Assembly: GCA_040954595.2 (NCBI GenBank)
Contig: CM082593.2
Location: 4,340,001 to 4,404,000 of the forward strand
Source of the DNA: Balanoglossus misakiensis
Lineage: Eukaryota; Hemichordata
Direction of reading: 5' to 3'
DNA length: 64,000 nucleotides
The translations under genes and the position numbers were made by a program. Below the pieces are notes generated by a model, which saw only the letters and a list, made by a program, of their open reading frames with translations, made no database searches and had not been told where the DNA came from. Below, in pieces: positions 30,601 through 44,800 of this stretch. Position 1 is the stretch's first letter. Every line of letters begins with the position of its first letter.

Positions 30601-33600
30601 CTGTTATGGGACAATACCCGATCTTGACATTTTTTTTTCCATAGCATTGTTTCACTACAGGATGTTGTTTTGGTGTATGCCATGGCCAACATTATCGATC
30701 ATCCAAGAGACCTACTCGGCGACAGTTCAATTACGGGATGTAAAAACAACCTGTCTTTGGCGAAAGTGAAGCAATGAGAATTAAAGTACCTTGCTTAAGG
30801 GCATGCAAAAACATGGCGGCCAAGCATGGGTCGCATCCTTGTCATCCAGAGAACTCGGTTCCTGCCCACTGGACGATGATACATCCTGTGTACCATCAAC
30901 ACATGCCAAAAGTTTGAACTGACGACATCATCCATACCATCGGATTTTACAATAACCCAGACTAAAATTTACATAATAATGTGGTTTCCACTCTGACATT
31001 TCAACATGTTACTCATAGGAAATATAAATTAATCGCATGAATGTCAAAATTGCAATTTTGCAATTTGCTGTTCAGAAAATAGGAATAATGATCACCAGTG
31101 TAAGTAGTCGATACGATCCATATTTGTTCAGGCTCAATAGCCTTATATCAAACTCTTCACAATAAAAGCAGGACTCAATCATATGATATTATTAGTATAC
31201 CTTCAGAAAAATCGGTGTTTAATGTTGCTACAACATTTGAGGTCTGGACTTAAAAATTCCGCAATAACATTGCTGGCTGTAGATGTATTGGCTGTGTTGA
31301 TATACTGACTACCTGGCAGTCATGATTTAATTTCATCGTAAAGGGGGTTAGACAAGAAACTAACATTTGACGAAATTGCTAACAGGGAGCAAACTTCTGC
31401 TGAAAGGTTGGAGCTTGAACATGTAGTGTTTAATAATTCAGCCAAAAAGAACGCTAAGTGTTCTTATGCGAACAAGATGTGCACTCGTCTGAAAAATTCA
31501 AAGTTGGTGTGGATTACAAGTGAGACGTGAAACTGGCTGCACACAAAACCTATCCAAATATAGTAACAGACTGTCTGTCTGTAATTAATTTGCAAGTTCT
31601 AAGTTTATATTAATAGAAACTCGAAACTAGTCCCAAGGAGACATTACCTGGTAGAGTGTCTGACAAACCGATAAATTTGATAAGTTTACCTTAGGTACAT
31701 ACTGATACAGTATTTATACTTGGGTAAGATTAGAAAGTTTCTGGGTAATTAGTGTGGAAGTGTCTGATTCTTCCGGTTGTGTAAGCATTAGTACCCTTGT
31801 ACGCCTCTGAGTAATTTCCAAGACATCCTTCAATGTGGGAGTATTACTCTCAGTGCAATCTTGCTGACACATTAATCAAATAAATGGGACATGAGTGGGG
31901 ACATTGAGAATTAGTTCCCAATGCGATTATTACTTTAAAGTATGGTTTTTGCATTTAGTTAAGGTAGCGTCGTGATGAATGAATCAGTTTCCGGCTATGT
32001 CGGAAAATAGTGAAATCTTCGCTACAGGGTGCTGCTGAATATCATGTTTGTGCAGGGTAAAGTCACCTTAGACTGTAATGCCACAACTTCTTCACAAGTG
32101 GCCACTGCTCATCTATGTAAACCATGAGTGTGGGTTCAGGTAACTTCTTGCTTGAATTTGCTGTATCTAGCATTGCAGTGCATTTGCCCCTTATTAATGA
32201 ATTGACAAAGACAACAAAGTGGACGCCCTATATAAGGTCCACACTTTATCTTCGTATTTTTATGAATTGCAGCAATGTATTTTACAACTTGTATACAACA
32301 TGCACTGTTTATACAATGTCCGTTATAGCGTGTCCTGACATAGCGCGCAGGGAGGGATATGATGAAATTAAGTTCATTTGCAATAATTTTGCCCGACTGC
32401 TTTGGCTTTAAGGGTGGGCTAAATCAGTTAGCATTCGCGGATTGTTGTTTGCCTAGGACAAACTAATACTTGCTCTCAAGTCTCTGCTTGATGGGAATCC
32501 ACTCACATTGTCCCTCAGTTGAGTTGCCGTGCCTCGGAGGGCCGGGTGCAGTTGAATCAAAGGCGGCCATTCAGGGGGGTGTTGATTGATAGTTTGGTTC
32601 ACAAAGCCAGTACGTGTTAATCCTAGACATTGCGTCAACAAAGTTTTATTTCAACGGCAAGGTAATCAACAGTTTAACCCCATCAGCAATGTTACTGAGA
32701 ATGACTTGGGCCTATAGGATTGATAGCGCTTTCAAGAAGGGGATCATGTACACTTCACGCTGGTTGTAACTTGACACTAAATACAACCTAATTATATTCC
32801 GTGGCAAGAAAATGGCCGCTTCCTTTTGCTGCTCGACATCATCTCAGCCATATGCTAATATCTTATTACTATGCAATTCACGAAAACGATCGTACTGAAC
32901 GACACCCACGACCCCATAAATCAACGTACATCACCTACATCTGCTCAAAGGTAGTGAGAGTTTTAGTGACATATTACCCAAATAAATTCATTCGTTAATA
33001 TATAAACGAGTAATCATTATGCCGGGAACAAAGTAAAGGTATATACTCATTTACTTGGGTGATTAAATAGTCCTTCGGGTCAGTTCAAATTAAGCACACT
33101 TCTCCATAAATGTGTATTACTCTAATTATTTGTTTGGTATGCAAACATATTGATTTATTTTTCAGTAGATTGCACAGCTGACAAAGTCATGCTCAATTGG
33201 GTTTGTTATTTATGTCCTATGTAGATTTGAACAGTTGAATGGAAACAAGGGAAGTCTCACAAAGCTTAACATATTCACCATGTCCTAGTATATGCCAAGG
33301 TTTGTGATAGTTTAGAATTGGCCATACTGTCTGTCATTAGTAGTCTAGAATCTTGCGAGCTATACCATATATACCATATATATATATAGTGACCTAATAA
33401 AATATGCATGGACAACTTATAATATACAACTTGGCAAGTCTATTAGCAGATTAGCGTGTTTTTATATATCTTCCAGGACGTATTAGTAATCAATGACGTC
33501 ATTTGCCACTTTTGTTTATATATTTACTTGTACAAGTCATTTATGACTAAAATATTCTGTATGCAGACCACGTCCACATTAGTCAGTCACAACAGTCACC

Positions 33601-35759
33601 GAAACTAATAAAACCATACGATTATGTTAAAGTCTAGTTCCCATAAATTTTTACTGCAGTGTGCGACATTCTTTAATCATTACCCAGCTGCATAGTAATG
33701 GCGTCAGAATTTAGAAAAAAACTCTACTCGATGTGCAATATGCAGAGACTTGATCAAGTTTACGTCATCTCGAAAAGATAATGATATTTAATTATGTATG
33801 TTCTGGAGTGATCAACAGTTTCGCTTAGTCACACTCAGAAACATGGTTGTTAAAATATGCTTACTGAAATATGTTGAATGTTACAGCTAATCGCACATGC
33901 TGTAGATATGGTCATAACATGTGAATAATCTATAATTTCTGATATTGATCAAAACCTATGTAATGGAAGTGTTAGATTGATCTGTAACAGCCTATGAACT
34001 ACACAGTGTACATTGGCATCTGCCCATGTAACAATTGGTCACCTCGCCGAGTATATACAGACTTACAAATTGCACAATTGAGGTCCCGTTGAATTACATG
34101 ACATCCGATAGATGAAGCGGGTGTGACTGTAGTCACAAATAGCGCTTGGTCGACACATCACGTCGAGTGCTTCTGCGGCAGCGCTAGTTCTCTTTGTAGG
34201 TGTAGTCTGCCGCTGCCAGTTAATCAAGATGCATGTCGGCAGAAACTGATAAAGCTTACGTACATAATTTCCCGCAGTTAAATGTAGTTTTGTGTTTGAT
34301 TAACTTTGTCGTGACTCCGACTTCCTGCGCCTTTTGTTGCACTGATAGGGAATAGTTCTTGGCTTCATTGCAGACTGTTAGGCGTTAATCATGCAGACTA
34401 ATTTTCATACGTGCAGCACAAAATTGCATCATATTTTAACAGGCAGAAATGAAAAACGATTTGAGTGGAAATGGTTGGAGACCATATCTGAAACTCAAAT
34501 CCTCGCGAGACTTCTCGGTCTCGACGTTTACGATGGAGAGATGGAAATACTTCATTCGTAATGGAGAAAACTGTTCAAAACAATCGCATCTGGCAACTGA
34601 GTGAACTTTGATATTTCTGGATGTGTCAACCGACAACATCGTGATGTTTTTCTGCAATGTTTTTCACGCTCTTGGGGATTTATCATTCTAAACTCAAATC
34701 TGTGCTTGTAGATTATATTCCCCGAGATTTGATACAGTCAGCTCCCAGCACTTCACATGTTTCCTATAGTAATGGGGTGTTGTGATAAATATTATACAAA
34801 CCATCAACAATCAAGTGTTTATGGTGATGCTGTTATAGATGTCAAATATTGGTCCTCCAACTTTTGCAACAGTCGGTTTATTTAGCAACATGGAAATAGT
34901 TTAAGTATACTTTATATAACATTCCACGTGTAACAGCCTTTCAAGTTTAACAAATGCCATTACTTTTATAACAGCCGTGCAAACTCTTTTCATCAACTAA
35001 ACATGGGTACATTCAGGTAAGCACGTGGGCCTGAAGTCACCGCTAATATAAACATCAAATTTCAAGGAAAACTATTGGACAAATGCCAAGGTATGAGGCA
35101 CAATATAAAGCCAATATGCACTTTTCAATACTGACAGTGGCGCTACATGTCTATATCAGAAACGGTCACATCATTTGGCATTCGCAGTGGATGTAAAGAT
35201 AGTTAAAATGCAAATTAATTAATGTTGCCAATAATTTACACATTTTCATCCTTGTAAAGAACATTAGTATTCAAATTTAATTGATAATCGTATGTTTTAT
35301 TACAAATCATAACGTACGTAATTACAGCAATCTAGATTTAGCCTTTTCCTTGATTGTAGATTAACACGTTGTGGCGTTTAATCTTGACAAGAATGACAGA
35401 TGGGAATAATTTCAGGTCGTGTATCACGTGACCACAAAGACAGACGTTAACGACTAAAACTGTCATTAAATCGGCGGGAACACTGCATTGCGCGACCATG
35501 CTTTCTTTAAACTTTCCGGCACTCGAGCATAAAAACCTCCTACGGAAAGTGCCACATTTAAGGGACATAAGCCCAAACCTTGTTCTCCTAGGCGATGGCC
35601 ACGCCGTCGAAATCCCGCTTATAAATTACAAGGAAATCACGAACCAACGCCCAGGGGAGGCAGGGGAGATCACCAAGACCCCCTAGATTGGCAATAAAAA
35701 TCATAGCATGTAGTACGCTTCAAGTTTATGTCATTAATAGCGAGATTGTCAGAGGTTGC
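27660..35759. other. Non-coding DNA upstream of the SYT15-like gene
   Basis: No exon was recognised. There are TGACGTCA palindromes at 27840 and 33494, a CCAAGATGGCGGC motif at about 30068, a possible diverged repeat copy at 31235-31310 and a small TA repeat at about 33368-33390. Confidence 0.5.
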
Positions 35760-35839
35760 GTGTCGACAAGACACTATTTATCCTCTTAACGCGCACCGCA
35801 GCCGTTCAAACTGGACTTTAAGAGGGGAACATCAAGGCC
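35760..35839 (+). promoter_or_regulatory. Possible promoter/5' UTR of the SYT15-like gene
   Basis: The stretch just before the candidate first exon is richer in CG than its surroundings. It has a weak TATA-like CTATTTATCC near 35773, followed by CG-containing sequence and the ATG about 65 bases later. An in-frame TAA at 35819-35821 closes the frame upstream of the ATG, as expected of a 5' UTR. The start of transcription cannot be placed by eye, and a further upstream untranslated exon is possible. Confidence 0.25.
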
Positions 35840-35885
35840 ATGAACATCTTCGGTCTGGCGGATAAAAGTCGCTCGCGTACGACAG
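35840..35885 (+). CDS. SYT15: SYT15-like, candidate first coding exon
   Basis: An ATG in a fair start context (AAGGCCATGA) opens 15 codons, MNIFGLADKSRSRTT, plus one base. A good donor, ACAG|gtgaga, follows. The single leftover G joins the two bases that open the membrane-span exon to make GTT (Val), so the phase fits. An in-frame TAA lies 19 bases upstream. The short non-hydrophobic N-terminus without a signal peptide suits a synaptotagmin, where a brief N-terminal segment precedes the membrane span. The membrane-span exon has no in-frame ATG of its own, because an in-frame TAA at 42116-42118 closes it, so some upstream exon must exist. The match is by phase and signals only; another first exon in the 6.3 kb before 42183 is possible. 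Confidence 0.5.
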
Positions 35886-38800
35886 GTGAGACTGATTTGT
35901 TCTCGTCGCAAAAAAAAATTCTTTCAGATTCGTTCAATGAATTTGCCATGTGGAAGAGATCGGAGATTGAGCTAGTGCTTATCTGTCTGAAGCCTGCGAA
36001 TTTCACCCCCTTACGCTCACACGTCAAGGCTAGCTGACAACCATGTTCTGTGACAATATCTATCTATGCATTTGTTCACGTTCCTTAATTTAGGCGTCGA
36101 AGTAATCCACATGGATTAGACGAAACACGTCTATGATATCTCAGTTGAATGTCTTCATTGTTAAGCATAATTTAAGAAAATAACGTTCAGGGCTTTGCGT
36201 CGAAGGAGACAGGAAATACTAAAAATACATTGTCTCGATTTGTGTTAGGAAGAACCATGTGATGCAGAAGAGATATTAATTACAATAAAATAAAATAAAT
36301 AATTGCCTTTTGAATATCTTAATTTTTACATCTTAAACAATCTCGGCTGTAACAGAAAACAGAAAAGGGCAAATATAGCTAGTTGTCTACTCATGAAGTG
36401 TGCTGGAGCTATTTTCTAAATTTTTCTTGGAACAATTATCTCGGTAATTCCCTGTCTGTAGTTTGTAAAGACAGATTGTTTACACACCAGATAGCTTTCT
36501 TACATGATTCTAAATTTAACCAGATCCAAGAGTACAGCAGTAAGAGCACGATCGGTAGACGTAATACAACAAACTCACGCATCGGCACGAAGCGAAAACA
36601 ATCCATTGTCTGCTATTTTCATTCTTGGACAAGCTTAATATTGCCGAGTAAGTGACGTTGTTACAAAACAGCCATTTTGGTAACGTCTATGGTTTCACAA
36701 ACGAATAATTACGTCACCTGAGAAGGAAACTGGAAGGACATCCTGCAGAACTCGTTATAAAGGTTCAAAACACAAAGGTAGAGAATACATTTTGGAGTAA
36801 AGCCCACAAGGTGATTGTGCTAATTGTAGCATACAAATAATCAGATTTGAGTTTGTATATTACATATACCACAGCACAGAAAGGGCCGAATCAACAGTTA
36901 TGAGGCTTTATTATCCTTCACATGTTAATCACAGCTCGTCAATGTCAGATACTGATAATATATTCCCGGTAATAGGTATGCGAAGATCGCATCGGCATGG
37001 TACACTGTGTACTATTGTATATGAACACGTGATTGCGAATGTTCAGATTTTCGACGAACGTGTTTTCTTACCCATCTAAATTGACGCAGCATCGGGAATC
37101 ATTCGTCAAGGAATACTAACACCAAACCGTATTACTGTTATTGATTGCGCACAATACATGGTGAGACAAATGAGCTCTCTTCCTGCTGTGCACACAGTCA
37201 CACAAAAACATATAGATCGCGCTAATTACAACATTAGCTCAGCTTTTAAAGCATAAATTGCCCAGTATTTATCGCTACACAACGTTGATGTGATTGTTAA
37301 TAGAGTTAAACGACCGGATTATTTATCCCTAAAGAAATTCGAAGCCCTGTGGATGATACTGATGAGGAATTTACGACTTAATTTCATGCAACTGTTTCTC
37401 AAAAATGCGTGTTTTTCTATATGAGGAAACTTATCATGTGTGTAAAAATGTAATTTGTATCATAAGATAGGCTGGGGATAAAGTGTTTTTTTCTGAGAAG
37501 GGTGAGGCACTTCGATATTTTTGCCTCTAGGCAAAAGTTTACTGAAAACATTCTCCTCCGATATCTTCTCAATGGTCACAGTGACTTCAGAATGCTGGAA
37601 AGGATCACCTTACAAAAATATTATGGAAATGTGCGTAAACAAGTTTGTATTTGATGTGTTTCTTTCTATTCGAATTTGAGGGTTTGACGCAAGCTATTTT
37701 GTTTGGTTACCATGACATTCAGTGTTATGCATGTTTTTTTTCTGGTTGGCAATTTGCTATTATTAGGAGAAATATTTCCCATGGGCATTTGTAAAATCAG
37801 TCAGAGACACATGTAGGATTTTTGTATCTTTTTTAGAATTACAAAAACATGCAAGACACGGAGAAAGACGAAACATCTGCCGTCATATTCAAATGTTTCG
37901 TCTTTAAATCCTGTTTGCGGATAGAATGACATCTCGAACAGAACAGTAAGCACGTCTCTGTGATTTCGCTGTTGCTAGGCGACCGTCATTCCCCTGATCT
38001 GCTGAAACGATTGCAGTACTAGAATAGTAAAAAATCGACATCCCCGCAGTGATTGCAATAAATATAGTTAGTCGAATGAGTAAACAAATCCATGGTTTAC
38101 CGATGAGAAAAGTGGCCATCCCAAATGCCATTCTTAGTTATTGATGTTTCATGCGAGATACCTGTAGCTGTAGTTATTGCTTATATACTCAGAGAGTTTT
38201 AAAAACCAAATGGTCTATGATGCACCATCACCTTTGACCTACGAGGGTTACTTTCTGTTTGGATTTTCTTTATGAACTCTTCAATTATATAGCAAAGAAT
38301 AGCGACGATAACCATTGTATCATATTTTCTTAATAACAAATAACGATAAATCTTTCAACTTTTCAGCCATGTTTAATAAATCCCATGTGCATGTTGACCT
38401 GTCTATAAAGAACACCTGTCTATAAGGGCCAGTTTAGAAGGCTCCTGACTACTATAGACAGGTTTGATGCATCTTATTCACCTCCTTCGCAACTTAACAC
38501 CTTGGAACGTATGGATTTTTTTCTGTCACAAAATGATCATTATCAATATAATTGATGTGGTGATTAGGGGGGAAAAGTATGCAAGTTGTACATGTTGATC
38601 CAACTTGTTCCAAAGGGCTACAATTTGCAAATAGCAATAGATCATTTCACGTCGATGCTGTGTATTGCGAAGTTTCAACTAATCGGAAAATTGCAAAAAC
38701 AATGATTTATGTTCTGAAACTTATTGCTTCACACCAATAATGCAATTCATAACACCAGCAATGTGCGATGCATATAAGTCATTGCTGAAAATGTGAACTT

Positions 38801-41800
38801 CAGGTGTCATTAGCATGAGTCTATAGGGACTGTGAAATGCATTAATTCTGGATTCTGTAAAAGACTTATTTAAAGGCAGGAAATGTTTTGGGGACGAAAT
38901 TTTCTGTAAATCTGTCCCTATGGTGCGTTCCACTTGAATTTTAATTATGCAAATTGATGTAAAAGTTGATCGATCAATGACTATACTGACATTCTAATGA
39001 TGACATGGTTAACGGATTAATTATTAAAGAGTATTATTAACGTAAATGATTGAAGTCTTCTATTCATGGACACAAACATTAAATTATAGATGAAATTTCT
39101 GTAGAGTGGGCTCTGGTTCTCTAAGACGCATTCAAAAAGTTGATGAACTCAGGCGCTTTGACAATTAGTGCGCGAGGTAATAAACTTTGTCTGTGACATG
39201 CGATTGATGTGTAAAGTGGTTGTCTACGGCGGATATTCGCATCAGAAGCGGGTGATTTATCTCGACAGTTGCTGGGCTAGGTACCAGTTTTTGCTGTATA
39301 AAATAAGAGTGGAATTCACAAACTGTCTTTAGTCACTAAAGTACAAAATAAACCATGGTAAGGCAAATATTTATGTTTGGTGACACCACCTGTGTTATTT
39401 CTTATTTAGAAAATAACATATCCTTGAATGCAATGCAACATCCAAATCTGAGTAAATGATTAGTTTCTGCGTGTGTAGGCGAATATAGTATCTTATCTTC
39501 TTGTTGTTTAGTAAGAACTAAAGAAGGTGACGACAAATAGAAATAATGATTCATTGTACCCGGTATAAATGAGGAAAGTACCACAACTGGGTAACTATGG
39601 CAACAATTGTAGAAAAACATTAACAGACAGGAAGACTCAAAGATAGTGATTTTTCCCGAGTGTTTGGATAACAGTGACTGTAGCAGTAAGTAATTAGAAA
39701 GGTATCTGTGTACACTAATCTTCATTCCACTAGGGAGACTAGATGTAACGCTAAGTGCAATAGTCGGCAACAGATTTATTGGTCGTTTATATTTTCTTTG
39801 AAAATTAGGTCTTTCAGTGGCATGTTTCTTGCCTGACGACAACTGAACCTGGACAGTATACTCTCGAATTCTGCCTTTTTGTCTATCCTTGATTTGACAT
39901 TCTTGTAAGATATTGAAGGCCGCCGTATTTACAAAGGAGCAGACGACAACTTTGTCGCCCAATAAACGTCCAGCTTTCAAATTTATTGCAGGCAATATTT
40001 TGTTGCCTTGCCCTGTTATTAAACCGTTTGTCAACTTCTATTTCCATCTTATCTCTCGTACAGAACGCGGTCATCTCATCTTTTTAACGGGTCCACTGAT
40101 ATGAAGTATAAACTGTAGTATACTGTACTATCAAATTTTCCGATACACTGTACCTTTGCATTTTCACATTCTTATCACAAAGATAATTTGTCAATGTCAC
40201 AGTGTCAAATATCACCTCTTTCGATCCGTTAACATACTGTGGTGTGCGTGGAAATGTAACTCCTTCTTAACCACAAATCTTAAAAAATTAATACTGGGAA
40301 ATATCATAAATTTTCATGAGATGCAGATAAAGCCATAATATGTATGAAACAGAGACAATTTCCGTACAGTGCGTGGTTATCATCGAGGAAGACCCCACAG
40401 AGGTGCAATGAATTTCCGTGCTACTGTTTCGGTCATCCATAAGTGTTCTCTGCGGCGCAATTTATATACGGTGCAATGTTTCAGCCGACAGCCAGAATGA
40501 AAAATGGCAGGGCTGCTGATTTCTAAATAAGACCGTAAAATTGATTACTCTCTCCAAATCATATTCGACGTGTACTGCAGGGGTTGTAGTTTTATAGATA
40601 ATTCTAGATTCCGTAGGTTGAGACAACTCGACAGAGCTATGCTCTTGCGTGACGTATTTTCTAGAACAATCACAGACACATGATTGTATGTGAAAGGAAA
40701 AAAGCAAAACCATTTATCTGATTTAGCGTTGTGAGATTTTTACACGTGTGGAATTCTATGTAGTCCGCTAATGTAATGGGTTGCACAGAATAGGAATTGT
40801 CGTATTTCAGCTCAGCTGTAACGAGAAAGTTAATATTGTGTTCTCCAATTATCCTCGTTTATTTCACTCATTTGTTTCAATTTACATAGCATTGTCGCTA
40901 TATATTCTCATTTTTTCTGGAATGGTTTTGTGGGAAATTCATGGCAAATTTAATAATGTAGTCATTTGAGAGTCCTTTCCAAACATTGTGCTATTTATCA
41001 TGGGGTCCAATCTAGACGGACAAACTGAAATGTAGGTAGGCGGAAAGATATACAGACGTATCTCTGGATATAATTGTCTGGTTTATGTGTATAGGTATGT
41101 GTCTGTTGATGTGCATAAATGACTTCCTTTTACCGGGTCCGAAGTTAGCCAAAGAATAACGGAATTGATACTTCATCAAATGGACGCCGCATTGATAGAC
41201 TGAATGCGAGAATGTGTTAATCAATAATGGGGCCAGTTGTTGTTTTCCCTTCAGATTAGCTGATCGGAAGCCTCCTCAATATCGGGTACTTCCTCTGTGG
41301 TTGACTCGTGCAGAATCAATTTGATTCACATTTTCTCGTGACATTCTTAAGTTCACACACGGTTTCTGTTTCGTGAAGTCGCGGAGTTCAATGATACACT
41401 ACGCCCGACTGACACTGATCAATTTATAACGGAAACTCAGAGCCAGGTGTTTCGCTTTGCTGAAGTTCTGAACAAAAAGTAGCCATACCAGCTTGTGTCA
41501 TATCGCATCGCTGGATCCGACAAAATGGCAAATGTGACTGCTACTTAGAATTCTAGAAGTGTCTGGATAGAACTTTCATAATAAATTATTTTCCACTCAA
41601 GGGCAAGGAAATTTATAGATACCGTCTTATTTTAGCGTTGTTTGATATTTGATATTTCCCTACAGACGACGGAAAATGGAAAAGCTATAATTTAAACAAA
41701 GCCTCAAAATTCATTTGGTGAATTGATTTTTTCTTGTGATTGATGAAACACTATCTCACAAAATCGCTGTCAACTGTTTATTCCATTTTAAGGGTAAATT

Positions 41801-44800
41801 AGTTTGACATAAATAAGGTACTGTCTGCTAGTGCATATTTTGCATAGTATTTTGCATAATTTTGCTATCTTACCAGTATGCTTCACATTCATAGCACACA
41901 CTGGACCTTTGCCCACTGAGTTGCTATCACCAGAGTCACTGAGAGAACATGCATTATTGATTGTGTGAAACCAAATCAATGAACATTAATCTTTCATTGT
42001 TCTAACAAATTAAATTGCTTCCGCGTGTTTAACGTGTGACGCATTATAGGTGCCTCGCTCGGTATTGATGACGTAATACACACATTGTGGTGACGTTCGC
42101 TCAATATTGATGACATAATACACACATTGTGGAGACGTAGAAGATGTCGTTAACCCACAATTCCCATTCTCTTTCGTTGCAGTTCCTGTTGCCGGTATAG
42201 CAGCAGCAGTGGTCTGTGGACTTTTGTTTCTACTGGCGGTGGCCTTCCTGCTCTACAAAGTTTACCGACGGAAATGCAGCAGTCAATCCAAGTATGAGAG
42301 AATCGGGAAAGACTCCAAAATGTCACCACCCATGCTAAAAATAGAAGGCAAGGGAATAACCCCACCGACTCTAGAGTGAGTACCGACAGATCGTTTCAAT
42401 GAACTTGTACAATTGTTGTAGATGGCTCTTGCAATGTGCACATGGGGTCTGTCTCTTCCCATACGATTGCTTTGAGAAAATTTGCCCTACCCGTGCGATG
42501 GCCACAACAATTAGAAAATAGTTTTGTACTAGACTTTGTTTAAAAGCACAAATGGGGACCAGCTGGTCACGTTGTCCAACTACTGTTATTCTGCCGTATG
42601 TTACGTTCTTTTGACCCGAGGGAATTAATTCATCAACACCGACTTGTTCCAACTGAAACTGAGAAATCTCCTTTGATTGCTTGTCATCCACAAGTCTTGC
42701 ATCTTAAGAAAACTTTATTAGGCATTTGCATATGCTTTCTATTCTGCCTGGCAAATTGTCATACGGTCATCATATTCCTTCATGTGAAGGAAAGTGGATC
42801 GTAAGTTGGTGGATACGGAGGGTATTAGCAGAGATCAACAGGCGAAGCCGACGGAAAGTCCACCTCCATCACCAACGCACAGCGAAACAAGACAATTGCA
42901 TCATGCATTCTCTTGGATAATGAATAGATTAGAAAAAAAATCCATGGTAATTCCTTCTTGATGGAACAGGATTCCATGAGTGTTCTGTTTTATCCACAAG
43001 CATTAAATTATCTTCAGGTGGAAAATAACTGTAAGCCCTGGAAGGCTCATTTTGCTTGGCCAAGTGGAGGTGTATTCCTTACCTACTACGTTCTTTGTCA
43101 TTTCATCTGGATGTAAATGTCGCCGTGTGCTCGGAATGTGGATTAATTGTAGTTGTCTCGTGTGGACACCAGTAGCCTACAGTCATCCAGATGATAGGCC
43201 TGTGTCAGCTCAGAATACTTCAGTTCAAGCCTTCCACGAATTGTTTTCATGATATATCTATTCGTATTCTATAGTGTACATTGTACACTATTCCAGATCG
43301 CACAAGACATGCCCATTGGTCTTATACGAGTAAGATTGTTGAGGTAGGCATCAGTCTCCTCAAGTCATTCTACGATTCGCTGATCAATCTTTACAAGAAT
43401 TCACTTTAGGGGTCTTCTATTTTAATTTTCTCTTCGATCTTTCCTGTCTACCTAAATGAGTCTACCAGGCAATGATTGAGCAAGACCAGCTTATCTATAA
43501 AACCCCTGCAATCAGAATTAGGATTAGTTCGTTTGTGAGTTTTCTTTATTGCTGCTGGCACGTGCTGTAAGTTCACTTGAAACTCGCGGAATTAGAAATA
43601 TAGAACATTAGTTATGGTTGAGAGCATTCGTTTGCCTTGTGGCATAGAGCATGGGTTGGCCAATCATAGACCACGGATAGAATAATGCAGGGGGTTGTGG
43701 GACAGTTTGCGTTCTGATCGCGTAACTTAGTCATGTACTAGAGCTGCCATGTTGAACGCAAATTATACCATCATGCATTGCAGATACCCTATCCGCGAAG
43801 TGGTCTATGGGTATGACTCCCTCATCTCCTCTGTAGACGATCGAGGAAAAATGAAACAGGTGTCAGCCAATAAAGTGGTAATCAAATCTGCTCATTTTTC
43901 TGGCATCGTAACGTGACCACCACAACAGATCTACATTTGCAACTTTTCCTTTAAGCAGCAACTTTTGTGTCACTAAGGATGATACCTGTTTTCTCTTTAT
44001 CGGTTAACCTTTTGAATTGTGAGATTTTGTTGTTTGCTGCTGTGGCAATCTGTCTCATGTGGGCGTCAATTCAATATATCTTCAATCATATTGAGCTGTT
44101 TTCTCATGGTTTCTAAACTTTATTGGCTCAAAACTGTTTCATTTTTTCCTCGTCTAGACATGCTGAGCAATAAAACAGTGGCTCTGAGACAGCTACAAGG
44201 CTGTAAGACAGATTTCACTAGGGAACAACAGAGACAGCCTGTTCAGATTTGCTCTGGTCCATTACTATTCACAACACCTTGCTCGGAATTTAGTGTCAGT
44301 CGAAAAGGTCACGCAAACAATCAGGTTGAACAAAATGTAGGCAGACCAGTCATCACTCACGTTTTCCCCGCGAAGGCGAAGAACTCCCAGACAGCCCTCG
44401 AAAAGATCGAGGAGTCCAGAACTTTAGGATTATCTTGGTGCGCTACTTGTCTGGGAGTTGATACGGATGATTCACTCTTCCGTACGTGTTGGGTGGAATA
44501 TCATGATTAGTACCTACCATAGAACTACTCACTTAGGTTTACCTGGAAGTTACATTGGGCTAGCGATAACATTGGCGCAGATTCCGGCCCTCCGAACATG
44601 TCCATTGTGTTTAATCAGAGACAGATATCCGAATGTTTCATTATCTGTCTGTCATTCGTTAAGGATGTTGAATCTTCAGTAAAATTTGCTTTATGTTGTC
44701 TACTTTGAAACTAAAACAGGCATATAGAGTTAAATAGTCTTTCTCTGAACGGCTATATTGCTTCATAATCTATTTTATTGTTTATCTATAAGCTACATCT

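Larger units (their letters stand above)
35886..42182 (+). other. Candidate intron 1 of the SYT15-like gene (6.3 kb)
   Basis: The intron is GT-AG if the first exon is right. It is AT-rich and holds no recognised coding exon. It contains a 17-bp-period repeat with an inverted copy at 38399-38462, a 210-codon minus-strand open frame at 39402-40034 without recognisable homology, and a 42-bp tandem duplication at 42063-42139. The acceptor is preceded by a pyrimidine-rich tract, ttcccattctctttcgttgcag. Confidence 0.45.

Noticed and set aside
42144-42238. ATG at 42144 as start of the membrane-span exon
   Set aside because: It is in the wrong frame and meets a TAG; the correct frame has a stop at 42116 and no ATG before the acceptor.
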